A stretch of 64,000 nt of DNA, from NCBI RefSeq assembly GCF_029227915.1, contig NC_079875.1:12769001-12833000 (forward strand), written 5' to 3'. Position numbers and translations under genes: made by a program. Below, in pieces: positions 24,142 to 36,030 of this stretch; positions within the stretch are counted from its first letter, which is position 1; every line of letters begins with the position of its first letter. Origin of the DNA: Hydractinia symbiolongicarpus. Taxonomy: Eukaryota > Cnidaria > Hydrozoa > Anthoathecata > Hydractiniidae. Below the pieces are notes generated by a model. It was not told the origin of the DNA. It searched no databases and was given only the letters and a program-made list of their open reading frames with translations.

Positions 24142-24458
24142 TATCTTTGCAATAATAGCCATCGTCAGTCTGTTTGTCTGTCTGTTACGAAAACACAAAT
24201 GCAATATATAAAGGACGGGCGACCCAGTTAATTTTTCGATTATATATTAGGCTATGTTTTTATACCCAACTGTCCGTCTGTAAGCCAAAGATGGTAGCTG
24301 TGTCTGTTTGACTGTTTATAACGGAAACGCGAAATGCAATATATAAAGGTCACAACTAATTTTTTTTATTATACCCAACTGTCCGTCTGTGATACAAAGA
24401 TGGCAGCTGCAAGTAGCGGTGTCTAAATTGCCGTGGATTTTCAGGAGCTTACGAGTAG
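24142..24458 (+). mobile_element. Degenerate tandem HINE/Helitron-like elements
   Basis: AATAATAGCCATCGTCAGTCTG, TCTGTCTGTTACG, AAATGCAATATATAAAGGAC and GGGCGACCC match the family. A second diverged unit with a GTCCGTCTGTAAG core follows. Hairpins have decayed and the 3' ends are weak. Confidence 0.4.
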
Positions 24459-25797
24459 TCTTATGAGCATCATAAAGCTTAAACTCGTTAAAAATAGAAC
24501 CAAAATATAAACAGTCAGCCTGAAGTAAATAAGTAAGTAAAAATAGAAAAAGAACAAAATATAGAAAGGTTATAAAAAATGAAGTAGTTTTGGAGACTTT
24601 TCCAGTTGTAGAGGGCATGTGAGTTTTATGTGGCGTAAAACGTTGTTAAAAAAAGGTTGATTTTAATTGACGTAGAGCCTGAGCAAGCAAGTAAACTCTT
24701 ACAATTGGTGTTTTCAAAGTAAATAGTCAGCAACACGCAACAAGTAAGGAACAGTTGAAATACAACAGAAACTTAAATAACACTAAACCTTTGCCAAAAT
24801 TTGGTGTTCCATATTAAAAAGGGCTATTCTAAGATGAAATATAAGATTTTTTTGCGCCTTTTCAACCTTAATTTTACACTAGCACTATTATCACAAGCGC
24901 TTTGAATTTCTTAAACTTTTAGTTCATGTGATATTTACAGGGATTAAAAGGACAAGAAACAATAATAATTAAAATAAGCGTTTGTTATTTGTTCAAAAGC
25001 GTTTGATTAATGTGCAACGTTATTAATCGTCAGTATGGAAATGTTCGAAGGCAAAAATAATATGGCAACTTTAAACGCAAACACAAATAAACAAAGTAAA
25101 TATTTGTCCAGATGACACGCTTTCAGACACAACAAAATTAACAACCTTGTTCACTTTAATACTCAAACTTTCTAAAAATCACAAATAAAGCAACAACTAT
25201 ATATTTTAAGTTTTATCTCATTTCACAGCAAGTGTCTCATCAAAGAAATCTTTACACATTGAAGATGGAGAAGTTCGTTTTAAACTTTGTATCAATGCTT
25301 ACATCAAAATCATTTAAAGTTATTATCGCTTTAATTTTGCATTTAACCCTATCCGGCTTGGGGGGATGGGTCGCCCCCCCCCCCCCCCCCCCCCCCGACG
25401 GTTATCTTTAACAATTCCTTAACGTTATCCTGCATGGCTATGATGTTTATTAAGTTTTAATATTTGTCTATTAGACACCTTCATGCCAGATTTTTAGGTC
25501 CCATGCTTTTTGGACGGTTTTATGTTGGCTATTACTCGAAATTACCCCTCTAAATCTCTGTGAAACCCTTATTATGGGAAAAGTATAATAATTTTTGTTA
25601 GAATAATCCTTAGAAGTTGAAACTTACAACAAAACTTTGTTTCATCAAGAAGAATCATTTTCTATAATTTGGACACGTCATTAATCCGATTACCCAATTT
25701 TTTCAGATTTTAACCAAAAATCGGAAAAATGGATTTTCAGGCAATTTTTGGCAACTTTACATGTGATCAAAGTAAAAACTGGAAAATATGTTAAATA
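24459..25797. other. Intergenic DNA with a poly-C run
   Basis: No gene recognised. A run of 23 C stands at 25374-25396, immediately after GGGGGGATGGGTCG. Confidence 0.55.
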
Positions 25798-26625
25798 CAG
25801 TAGAGTCTCCATAACTCGAACCTTTATTACTCGAACGTCTCCTTAACTCGAACGAATTCGTTGGCACCGTGAAAGTTTCCTAATAAACTCTTATAAAAAA
25901 ACCTCTACTACTCGAACCTCCATAACTCGAATGTTCCCTTAAGTCGAACAGATTATTTTGTCCCTTGAAGGTTTTTGACTCCATAACTCGAATTTTGTGG
26001 CATTTTGAAAAAAATTGATAAGTTTTCCTGATCATTTAACTCTTTATCATTTTCATATTTTAATGTTTACGTGTGTTGTGGGCCTTATATTGTTCGAATG
26101 CATGATTCGAATGTTTTGTTTGTGTTTCGAACGACAACGCTTTCTCAACCAATTTTCAAAAACAGAATTTCATAGCAATCTGACAAGGGCGTCTGTGGCA
26201 GGGTCAAAAAGAAGTAGAGCCGATAACAAGTCCTGTAAAATAAAATACAGTACCCTCAAAGAGCTTGAAAAAGGAACTGCTCCAAAGCGTTTTCTCGAAA
26301 TTTGGAGAAGAAATGTTGGCTTCCCTAAAGGACTTAAATAAAAACATCAAACGAGATTATGATGATACTTGTAAACAATCAATTATAACTGATTTTTTTC
26401 GAAAAATTTGAGCAAAAAGCAACTAAAACGCTCTGTTTTTGTATTTCACCAACCCAGAACCCCCAATAAGTAAGACTACGTACTTAATATACTGTTTTTG
26501 TTCATCTGGTAGGCAGATAAGGGAAAAATTTTGAAAAAACTTGAAAACCTCTACTACTCGAACGTCTCCTTAACTCGAACGGTTTCCTTTTCCCCCTGGC
26601 CGTTCGAGTTATGGAGACTCTTCTG
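25798..26625 (+). mobile_element. Deleted pogo/Tigger-like DNA transposon with transposase remnants
   Basis: Terminal inverted repeats of 24 bp differ by one base: the left begins CAGTAGAGTCTCCATAACTC, the right (read inward) CAGAAGAGTCTCCATAACTC. Both are flanked by TA (25796-25797 and 26626-26627), the target duplication of Tc1/mariner/pogo elements. Subterminal copies of CTCGAAC/CTCCTTAACTCGAA repeat inside both ends. A frame within the element contains KYSTLKELEKGTAPK, resembling the psq-type helix-turn-helix that opens CENP-B/pogo transposases. Shortly after it, in another frame, CKQSIITDFFRKI and a stop resemble the usual C-terminus (ITDFF). The catalytic core is missing, so it is an internal-deletion derivative. 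Confidence 0.8.
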
Positions 26626-27489
26626 TAACTTTATTATAGCTTTCAGAAACTTTAAACAGAATATAATAATTCACTTCAGAACTTAAGTAATTTTATTTTA
26701 AAGAGATGGTGGCATTTTTAACAAATTTCAAGCTTTTGATGACGTCACAGAATTTGTGCTGACGCAAACAAAAAATTTTTGCCGCCATAAAACCCCGGAC
26801 CGAATAGGGTTAAAAAATTAAATTTACATTTGGATAAAAAAATATTTCTCTGGTTAAGGAAGAGTTTACATCTAAACAAAGTCCAACTACAATTTATTTT
26901 TTTGAAAAAATATTGACTGAAAAAAAATATATAATTTCTATTTTTCGCAAGAAAGTAAATAAGTCGCTGTTCTTTAAATCTGGAAGTCTTCGAAAACTAG
27001 GCTGTGTTGGATAGTGGAAATGGAAAATCTGTCGACAAAATTTAAAATATTTATACAAATATATCATAAGGAAAAAGTAAACTACCATTTTAAATTGCAG
27101 AATTAGGCGTAATCTACAATTTTTGACGATAATTTTGAGACGTAGGCAGTTTAATTCTTCACTTTTTAAATATAGACAAAAGTGTCAAACAGTCAATGCA
27201 CTGCAGCCGGTTGGTTGCAAATTCGCTACTTTTGAACACACATAGGCCAGGCATACAGCGTTAAAAAGTCGCTAGTCACACTCTCAGCGCGCCTGCATTT
27301 TAAGAGTTTTAAGAGTTAAGAGTTACAAAAGTTAGCTCTGAACATTGAAAAATGAACTTAAAGTTCAAAGTGTGTGAATCTAATATAGAACTTGCCTACG
27401 CAATAACTTAAAGAGATTGCTTTGACTTTCCTTTTACTTTAAATCGGAATCACTAGAGAGGTCTTAGTTTATTACTAATTAAAAGTGCG
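26626..27489. other. Intergenic DNA
   Basis: No exon or repeat recognised apart from a short TTAAGAGTT repetition near 27,300. Confidence 0.5.
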
Positions 27490-29573
27490 ATGGATTTTGG
27501 ACTGTATTTACAGCTAGATTACAAGCCTAAAAGATTAACTACGATACCACGACGTTCTGGTAAGTGCTAATGAGGAAAGTAAAACAAACATTCTCTTTTC
27601 AATATTCATAATTCTAACAGACATAAGTCCTGAACACTCTTCAAAGAACAGCTGAAGAAATATTAATGGGTACTCCTTTAGATTAACATTTTTGTGCATA
27701 TTAGATTTGAGAAATTGATGAGCTGACCGCTAAACTAACTTAAAATTTAACCTCTTAATTACCATATCATAATTAACCTGATTGATTGCTGCTAAATTCC
27801 TATTTTATACTAGCCACAAGGAAAGGGCCAATGTCATTGCATTTAAATGTGTGCATTTTTCATAATTTATAATTTCACCCTTAGATTTAATTAATCCTAA
27901 AAGGGTTAATAAAATATTTGCTTTTAAAAAGTTATTTTTGGCCTAAAATTACATACAAGATAATTCTTAGTTTCTTCAACAATTCTCTTAGGGCCTAATG
28001 TTTTTATGATAAGTATAGATATGTTATATTTACCTATCCATAGTTACTTCAAACCGTACCTGCTTCTCATGTGCAATTCATTTGCCATATCACACCGAAT
28101 TCCACACAATTTAGTGCTTTGAAAGAAAACCGTAGATTGCCGTGATAAAGATTTCTTGCGTAAGTTTATAAAAATGTTCTGTGTTTTATCTGATCGTGAG
28201 TTAGAAAGAATGAAATATGATCGTGACCAAAACGTATTTATCAATGCACTGCTTGGTTGTGCCAAAAGTGAAAAGAGACTCTTAATTACATTCCTGGATG
28301 AAACTGCAGAATTTTTAGGGTAAGTACTTAGGAAACATTGAGGTTCCAGTTTGGGTGACATGACAAAGCAAGATATTTTACTGTTTCCGTCATGCCGTTG
28401 CTGCAATGTCAAAGGTTGACTCCATCAGCACGGTTTCCATTATGGAATTGAGATTGTAAACTTTTTTAATAATGTTGTATCAAATAATACCCCTCAACCT
28501 CAAAAAATCGTGGAAGTGGAATAAATGTAGCGATGGCGATATAAAATTTATAATTTTGACATATCAAAATTTTTCTAACTATGATTTAAGCTCACAATTT
28601 AATATTTCGCATTCAATTTTTTGATATAAGTCACGTTTATTTGTAGAAGTATAGTATAGGCTAAAAGCTCACTTAACCATTTTTTTTTAATTTTGAAGCC
28701 ATTGATAGCTTCGAACTCACCAACCTTGTTGGAATAACAGTCTCCTTAAATTTCAGCAGCATTTAGGCATTATTCCGGAGTTAATGATCACACAATAAAA
28801 ACAGTACGAATGCAAATATTTTTTAAAAAGTTATCAAATGTCACTTCAGAAAAGAATGCAAGACGTGGGTTATAGTTCCACGAAAAACATGACAAAAGCA
28901 TCGATTAAAATCATGAAAATGATAAGCATTGCTAGAAGTCAACTGCATAGTTTATGTGTATCCTGATATTACCTTTTCAATCATTTAATGTGTTTACTGT
29001 TTCAAAATACCCTTTTCACCACTCCTTTCCACATTTCAAATTTGTTAGAAAAATTCAGGTTATAACTAACCGTCGCGTTTAAGTTACAAAAAAAGTTTGA
29101 TCGATGTGTTGTTGATGAATCGTCAGTGACTCATACGTTACTCATGTATAACAAGATGCGATGTTATTTCATTTTATCGTGCTTTTTGATTTCATATCAG
29201 TGCTAACTGACTTCATTTAAATTTCTGGTAATTTCATTTTGACCGCAAGTAAGCAATTTTGATATTAATACTTGTAGCATTTTAATAAGCATATACATTA
29301 TCTTAAATTAGCCATCTGAAGCTATTAACCACGTCATATCCACCTAAAAACAATATAACGAAACCTTAATTGACTGTTAATGTTTAATACACTTGGTTAA
29401 GAAAATTTTATCTTTGATTATTATACGGCATATTCAGTGATTCAACTTTTCTATTACAATCTGAAAGCATTTTTATTTTTCATAGTGTTTACAACAGTTG
29501 GGATACATCAGCATTACAGCTGAACAATCTTTGCCAACACTCGCCGCGCTTATGTTTCTACTTTACCGTTTAG
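27490..29573 (+). CDS. Unrecognised three-exon gene, 113-residue protein
   Basis: Exons 27490-27559 (ends TCTG|GTAAGT), 28136-28319 (acceptor CCGTAG, ends TTAGG|GTAAGT) and 29486-29573 (acceptor TTTTTCATAG, ends TAG). Both donors are GTAAGT and the phases (1, then 2) join without a stop. The protein begins MDFGLYLQLDYKPKRL; its middle, about 24-84, is charged and probably helical (FLRKFIKMFCVLSDRELERM); it ends QHSPRLCFYFTV. No signal peptide or membrane segment is visible and I recognise no family. The long minus-strand frame over 28044-28412 is taken as its shadow. An AATAAA lies at 29678-29683, before a microsatellite. It could be a chance chain of open stretches; the fitting splice signals argue otherwise. 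Confidence 0.45.
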
Positions 29574-29675
29574 TCATACAGTGTTGGTGCTTAATTACAT
29601 CATGTAGAAAATTGAAGTGCTGCATAGTCTTCGTAGGTTGCAGATAAGAACTCGTTTTTTGTTTAAGAAAATAAC

Positions 29676-29887
29676 TAAATAAATGAATAAATGAATGACT
29701 GAAATGACTGAAATGAATGAATGAATGAATGAATGAATAAATGAATAATTGAATGAATGAATGAATGAATGAATGAATGAATGAATAAATGAACGAATGA
29801 ATGAATGAATGAATGAATGTATGAATGAATAAATGAATGAATGAATGAATGAAAAAATAAACAAAAAAATAAACAAATAAATAAATA
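29676..29887 (+). repeat. AATG tetranucleotide microsatellite
   Basis: About 210 bp of (GAAT)n with interruptions AATAAATG and ACGAATG, turning into AAATAAAC at the 3' end. It produces Phe/Ile/His/Ser-rich frames in three minus-strand frames, which are not genes. Confidence 0.95.
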
Positions 29888-32024
29888 AGACTTCTTTGGC
29901 AGTAACAAGTTCTTGTGACGTTCAATTATTGGGATAACTGTTGACAAAAAATAATGAAGAATTAATCACAGTTTTATCCAGAAACATCATCATCTCTCTT
30001 GTCAATTAAAAAGTTAATAAACATCTTAATTAAACCACACAAGTTCGGATTTCCTATAATTTCCAACAATCTGCATTGATGTTCCACAGATTTCCTCCCG
30101 CATCTTTCATGAACGCTTGCTAGCGTCATTAATGGCACGAATAAGGATTAAGCGCTGTCACGAAACTTATTTTCATATTTTTTTGTAGCAGGAAATTTAG
30201 CACTGTTTTGTTAACGTATATTTCATATCAGTTGTGGAGAAGTAGACACCAAACTTTTGTACTTTAGATTTCCAACTGGTTTTATAAGTAACATATACAC
30301 GTGAAAAGACCTGATTAATATTAATACCTTTCTAATTGTCATTTTGGTTGACTTTAAAAAACATTGTGCTCTAATACAGAAAATGTTAAAAAAATTATCT
30401 CAAGCAAAACTTTTTGCATTTTATTACGTTAAACCATCGTGTAATTAGAGTAGTTCGTTTTGTTAAAAATCAAAATGCAGTTGAAAAGAGATCCACGCCA
30501 TGATTAAAGAAAAATTTTCAGTGCCCTGTTTTGGTAATACTTCAAAATAAGCATCAACAACAATAACAGCTTTTTCTTATCACATTCCCCGCCAAAGAAC
30601 TGTCTGCTTAACTGTGTCATCATAATGATACAAAACGGCCACCAATTTCATTTGAAGATTAGATAAAGTCAAAGTTTCATTTATATTGTTCAAGTTTGAA
30701 AACTGTTTGTGTTTAGAAATACACGTTTTCCTTTTATGCATTCGGAAAAACGATATTTCGTGTCAATGATTACGGAAACGTTTTCATTAGCTACAGAATA
30801 CCAATTGGTAGAAATAAAATGAATATACATTGGTTGAATTTTGCTATAGACGAAGTTTTTCGACAATGGCTAGCGTTTTAAAATAATCACGACGTTTGGG
30901 CAATCAAGAATATTGTTAAGGATTCCTCGCTTTCAAATTTTCTGGTTTAAACATTATTTAATGCCTTGAAATGTAGGTAAAAAGGTTAAAATAACATCAA
31001 ATGAGGCTCGCCAAATATTTCCTCACTGCAACATAAAATAAAGGAACAAAAATTATAAGTGATCTTAGCTATCTAATCGGGCCATATAGATGAAGGATCT
31101 ATGATTGGCGTCCAAAGTTGTACAATCATTATGACATTGCATATATTAATTGTTTGTGAGACAAAATACTTTTCAAGACAACAAGAGCTACTTTATATGG
31201 TAATTACCATTACTATCTCCTGCTTATCAATCTATATCATCCGCTGCAAATCAATTTTTGCTTTGTTCAAGTAAAAATAAGTTATACGTCAAGCAAAAGA
31301 ATTGTTAGCTGTACTGTCGGTGAGGCCAACCTTAATATGTTTGACAATTTAGTTTAGGAAATGATTTGTATTATCTGCAGATTGAGATGTTTGCTGCAAT
31401 GAAAAAAATCGTCAACAGTCAAAAATAGGTTTATGTTCATCATAGATTATCTATACCATTAATCTAAAAGAAGAAGCTAAAAATTTTGACGCAAATCTAA
31501 TTAAAAGCAATATTACACGTCCTTTTAAATGAACTGAAAACCTTGAAAAAAATCCTTCGAAAAACAACTGAGAGATTGAGCATGGCAAAAGATTGTATAA
31601 CCTTGTCTTGGTTATACTTTTCATAGCTAATAACTCGTTGTGTTGTATATCTTGAGATTTTCTAAATTGCAAATAACTTTTCATAAGAAAATAGAAGCAC
31701 ATGAAAAAAGAACATATATAAGGTAAACTTAACAATGTGAAACGTGAAGTAGTTGGAAAATATTAAAAAACTGATATTCGTTGATAGTATGATGAGTAAT
31801 CAGTTACATTAGTCTGTAAAACATTGACAGTATCCTTAGCTCGCCATAACGATTTCCTTTGCCAAATCTGATTTGTGTCCGGTGAATCTGCATCTTCCTA
31901 TTGTCATTAGTACAATCCAAGACCATCAAAATATAATTACGAATTAAATTACTGTTACGAATCGATAGCCTTTTGTGTAGTCTAAGAACTAATGTTGCTT
32001 TTGTATCATTTCCTCCTGGGATGG
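29888..32024. other. Intergenic DNA
   Basis: No exon, RNA gene or transposon recognised. The last 100 bases before the TATA box hold TAATTAC and AATTAAATTA homeodomain-type cores. Confidence 0.5.
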
Positions 32025-32033
32025 TATAAAAAG
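32025..32033 (+). promoter_or_regulatory. TATA box of ShKT/Thr-rich gene at 32,155
   Basis: TATAAAAAG followed by GGGCG. A CA initiator candidate is at 32058, 33 nt downstream, a spacing nearly equal to that of the second astacin gene. Confidence 0.65.
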
Positions 32034-32102
32034 GGGCGACTTGAATTTGAAATTCATCAGTTGAAGCGAAGTTTAACATCTTGAAAGATCACGAAAACAA
32101 CA

Positions 32103-32115
32103 CACAGCGAAGATA
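32103..32115 (+). promoter_or_regulatory. Shared 5'UTR word CACAGCGAAGATA
   Basis: Identical to 20505-20517, in the 5'UTR of the astacin-ShKT gene. Similar CAGCGATAAC words occur twice in the 5'UTR of the gene at 60,298. Confidence 0.4.
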
Positions 32116-32154
32116 AAGACAGGAAGATTTTTAATTTCAAAGACGTTTGAGAAG

Positions 32155-33336
32155 ATGAATTTTCTGTCAATGTATCTATTAATTGTCGCAGCAGTGTTCT
32201 ATACCGTGAGGGCTCAAGGTAAGCGAGTTTTTACAAGTGCTCTTAATTATCTGTTTAAATTCTCCATAAATTTTCATGTTGAGTCAGTTTGTACGCATGC
32301 TTGTTACAACCACGTTATCGCGTTAGATTTTGTAAGAACGCTCTGCTATGTTAGAAAAGGTTTACATTTTACTATTGAAACTCACTCGTTTTGTTATTTC
32401 AACATTCCAAAAAAGTTTAGGTAATTCTTAATGTAGAAAGTCAGGCTTATATGAAGATAAAAGCATTCGGACTTAGTATATAATGCGCATTTATTATTTT
32501 AGAGTGTCAAGATACCCACCAATTTTGTCAATACATTCCCGTTGGAAACAGCGCTCTTAAATTGTTCTACTGCCAACAAAAGTACTGGGCAAGATTATAC
32601 TGTCACAGGACATGTGGCAGATGCAACGGTGTAATAATAACTACATCAACTACCACAAGACGTCCAACATCTTCCTCAACCACCACGACAAGGCGACCAA
32701 CGACAACAACTACAACAAGACGGCCAAGGACCACGACAACTACTACAACAAGACGTCCAACAACAACAACAACTACCCGAAGTTCGACAACAACGACAAC
32801 AAGGCGACCAACGACAACAACAACCAGGCGACCAACGACAACAACGACAACAACGACAACAAGACGCCCAACTTCAACTACAACCACAAGACGAACAAGA
32901 CAAACAACCACGACAATTCTTCCGTCAAATCTTGGTAAGAATCTTTTTCATTTTTGCCCCCTCCCACCTGACTACGAATATATGGATTTATGCGTTTCGA
33001 AAAATAACCTTGCTCCTTGAGATTCTATTTACCGTTAACACTTCAGCGCAGCATGCATCTAAACTGTATTTCTTTCCTCTAGCATGTGGAGACAGAGAAG
33101 TATGGTGTCGAGTCGTTGCCATGGATACAAACAAACACTGCTCTGCCCACGCTTCGACCTGCCTTGCTACTTGCGGTGCATGTAATGGTTCTGAACAAGA
33201 AAGATGTTTAAACTTCCGAGACAGAGCTCTTAATTGTGCAAGTGTCAACTGTAACTTGGCTGATCCTCAGGAGAGACATGGTGTGTTACAAAGATGTACC
33301 CGTACATGTTGCTCAAGAGGACAACTCTACAATTAA
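32155..33336 (+). CDS. Secreted ShKT – Thr-rich – double ShKT protein
   Basis: Exons 32155-32218, 32503-32934 and 33083-33336, all joins in phase 1; 249 residues. A signal peptide (MNFLSMYLLIVAAVFYTVRA) is followed by a ShKT domain (about 22-60) with six cysteines ending LYCHRTCGRC. A Thr-rich linker with RRP every 7-12 residues (about 63-160) follows, then a C-terminal exon (166-249) with two more six-cysteine units, opening CGDREVWC and ending TCCSRGQLYN. ShKT domains are disulfide-rich folds found in channel-blocking toxins and as appendages of secreted proteases. There is no catalytic domain here, so a structural mucus/matrix role or a toxin-like role are both open. The closest paralogue is the next gene downstream. 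Confidence 0.85.
32636..32925 (+). repeat. Thr-rich coding repeat
   Basis: ACA/ACG/ACC tracts punctuated by AGACG-CC and AGGCG-CC (Arg-Arg-Pro). Frames on the other strand and in the alternate forward frame are by-products. Confidence 0.7.
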
Positions 33337-34820
33337 AATACACTAATACGAAAGTGTGTTGCAATGATGTCTGGCCAACATTGAATAGACACTTTCTTAT
33401 TTATTTTATACCAATAGCAAAATTTTAATTGGGTATAACTTATAGTTTTTAATTATCTAATGTTATCTTTATTTATAAGTACTTTGACAATCATGAATGT
33501 ACTTTTTTATATAGGAAAATATATTTTATTATTATATGCAAAATGTCGTTATCAAAATATCTTTGTAACCCCAGCAATCTTTCAAAAAACCCTAACTTCG
33601 TTGGTTGTGGCCATCTATTGTTTAGTATGTGTGACCATTAAGTCGGTCATCATGATTTCGATCAGGATGTTTACGCTAGAATCTCAATAAGTTGCACCAG
33701 AAAAAAAACCAATTAGAATCGATTAAACTGGTTATCTGAAACTTTTAAATTGGCCATGGCGGGTAAAATAAAATATTTCTTTTTTTCCAAACAAGAGCTA
33801 AGATTAGATAAAAGCTATGTTCATATAAACTTGTTTTAGTTTTTTTAGGGTTTGAACAGCGTTGGTACAAATTATAATATATTTTGTTTATTTTACCTGT
33901 GTAACGTATTCCGGGCCTTCCTCTGCCAGATTAATTGCTCCACTTCCCCTTCTTTTATATTCATAGTTTTGTTGTTAAAATAAAAACACTAGCATTTTAT
34001 ATTGTTCGAAAGTATACCCAAACAACAACTTATTGTATAGTGTTGAAGACATTTCTTTAGTACTGATAAAAACTCGCATCAATTGGATTGTAAGTATAAT
34101 CCTAATTCATATAAAACCCTACTCCATGTTTAAAACATGTGTAACACATGCATATTAAACAAAAAGTATTCTTTTTGGAAATATATATTGTATGAACAAA
34201 CGATATGAGCTACTTCAAAATTTTTAGTTTCTATCTTGAGATTACGCGAATTTGATACATGGGTTAAGCACTGCTGAAGAGGAGGGGGGTTAAATCAGGC
34301 CCTGCGGACTAATTTTGGAAATGAAGGGGCTAACCAACTATCTAAGGAGGCCCTGTCATGGCTGGGACCGGCGAGAAAAAATACGTTTTAAACTTAAGCT
34401 GTCCAGATTGGCTACAATTAACTTCAAATTGTATTATTTCACTTTCAGGTTCTACAAAATGGCTTATACCCGCCTCACACACTCCGTGGCTCCGCCGAGC
34501 GAATTAATTCTTTTTTATAGAATCCCCCATGACGATACTTCAAAGTTAGACGCTCATGAGTTTGCGTGGTAAATATTTTTAGGTTTACTTTAACTGCAGA
34601 TAGTCATTGGAGTCTAAGGGTTGAGTCGCTGACTGACAAAGTATAAGCTAACAGTAAAACATTGTTTGACATTTGTATCAAACATGTCCTTTTCGTGCCA
34701 GTTTATATTAATTACAATTGGCTCCAGGCAATTAATAGCCATTCTAACCGCAAATTAAACTTACATAACTATTTTGCGTTTAACTTTGTTTATAACAATT
34801 TACGAATTTTTTTTTTAGAA
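33337..34820. other. Spacer between the two tandem ShKT/Thr-rich genes
   Basis: No exon seen. AATAAA near 33,765 is a possible but distant polyadenylation signal for the upstream gene. The frame at 34315-34572 has no splice support or family match. Confidence 0.45.
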
Positions 34821-34827
34821 TATATAA
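34821..34827 (+). promoter_or_regulatory. Possible TATA box
   Basis: TATATAA, 75 nt before the last base preceding the ATG at 34902. The following leader contains CTAGCGAAGGAC, similar to the AGCGAAG of other cluster members. Confidence 0.35.
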
Positions 34828-34901
34828 TTTAAAGACTGTATCTTATCTAGCGAAGGACTAGCATGCGCATCCAAGATTGCAAATTTTGAAATTCATTAAA
34901 A

Positions 34902-35901
34902 ATGAATTTTTTGATATTTTTTTTGGCAGGATTGTTTTGTGTTGGGAAATCGCAAGGTAGGAAATTATCAGATTGCGCTTAACCTTAAAAATGAAAAAAA
35001 TCACTATAAATTTACCACGTAGTTGTTTTAAGAAGTCACATGATAAAAATATCCGTATTTGTCCAAACAAATAATCTGCTTTTACTTTTTTCAGATTGCC
35101 GTGATACTTCACGATGGTGTTCCATTATTCCTACAACCTACGGGCACTCGAGAAATATTTACTGTACTAAGACGGTTCTGGGAAGAATTTATTGCCGTAA
35201 AAGATGCGGTAAATGTGGCGGAGAAATTAGAATAACCACCATGACGACGACCACGACGGCGACTAAAGCAACAACTACAACAACTTCGACAGCATCGCCG
35301 GTAAAAAGAACGACGTTAGCGACAACAACTGTAAAACGACCGATTACAACAACAACAACAACAATAACAAGGAGATCAATGTTAACAACCACGACAATGC
35401 TCCCTATAGGCGCAGGTAATTTTTGTTATTCCTCCTTTCCAAAACAAAACAAAAATGATGTTATTTGTGTTTTAACCTGTAGAGCCGTTAAAATAGGGAG
35501 ATTTTGAGGACTTCTTATAGCTCACATGGCATGCTGTCTCGATATTATGAGCCATCTTACTGCTAAAGGTTTTTTTAATCATTTTACGGATTCAGTAACT
35601 ACGTAACGAACACCATTTTTGAAAGTTATTTATTTGCTATATCTGTTTAGTTTGCGGAGACAAAGAGGTCTGGTGTCGACTTGTCGCTTTGAATACAAAT
35701 AAACACTGTTCCGATCATTCAAAGACTTGTCTTTCCACGTGCAATACTTGTTCTGGTACCACTCAAGAAAAATGCTTAAACTTCCGAGACAGAGCATTGA
35801 ATTGTAGGAATGTCAATTGCAACATGGCGGATCAGGTAAACAAACATCGCGTGCTACAAAATTGCAGTCGAACATGTTGTACAAGAGGGCAGATGTATTG
35901 A
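34902..35901 (+). CDS. Secreted ShKT – Thr-rich – double ShKT protein (paralogue)
   Basis: Exons 34902-34956, 35095-35415 and 35651-35901, all joins in phase 1; 208 residues. A signal peptide (MNFLIFFLAGLFCVGKS) precedes one ShKT domain (about 19-57: opens CRDTSRWC, ends YCRKRCGKC). A shorter Thr-rich linker (about 63-121) has KRP and RRS breaks. The C-terminal exon (126-208) opens CGDKEVWC and ends TCCTRGQMY. Exon number, phases and the NFRDRALNC motif match the gene 1.6 kb upstream, so the two are tandem duplicates; the linker is about 40 residues shorter here. AATAAA at 36025-36030 is a good 3' end candidate. Confidence 0.85.
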
Positions 35902-36024
35902 GGGTGTGAAAAATTAAAAATCTTATTTTTAAGGACGAATAAGTGAGGCAAATATGTGACCTTGCTTACCTCTAAACGCTGGGAATTTTTTTTCTTTTTG
36001 CTAAACAGGAATTGTCAGAGAAAC

Positions 36025-36030
36025 AATAAA
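36025..36030 (+). terminator. Candidate polyadenylation signal AATAAA
   Basis: 124 nt after the stop codon of the preceding gene. Confidence 0.45.

Noticed and set aside
29563-29947. Three overlapping minus-strand frames rich in F, I, H and S
   Set aside because: They are translations of the AATG microsatellite in three frames.
32612-32938. Asn/Lys-rich alternate forward frame over the Thr-rich exon
   Set aside because: It is a frame-shifted reading of the same repeat; the Thr frame is in phase with both ShKT exons.
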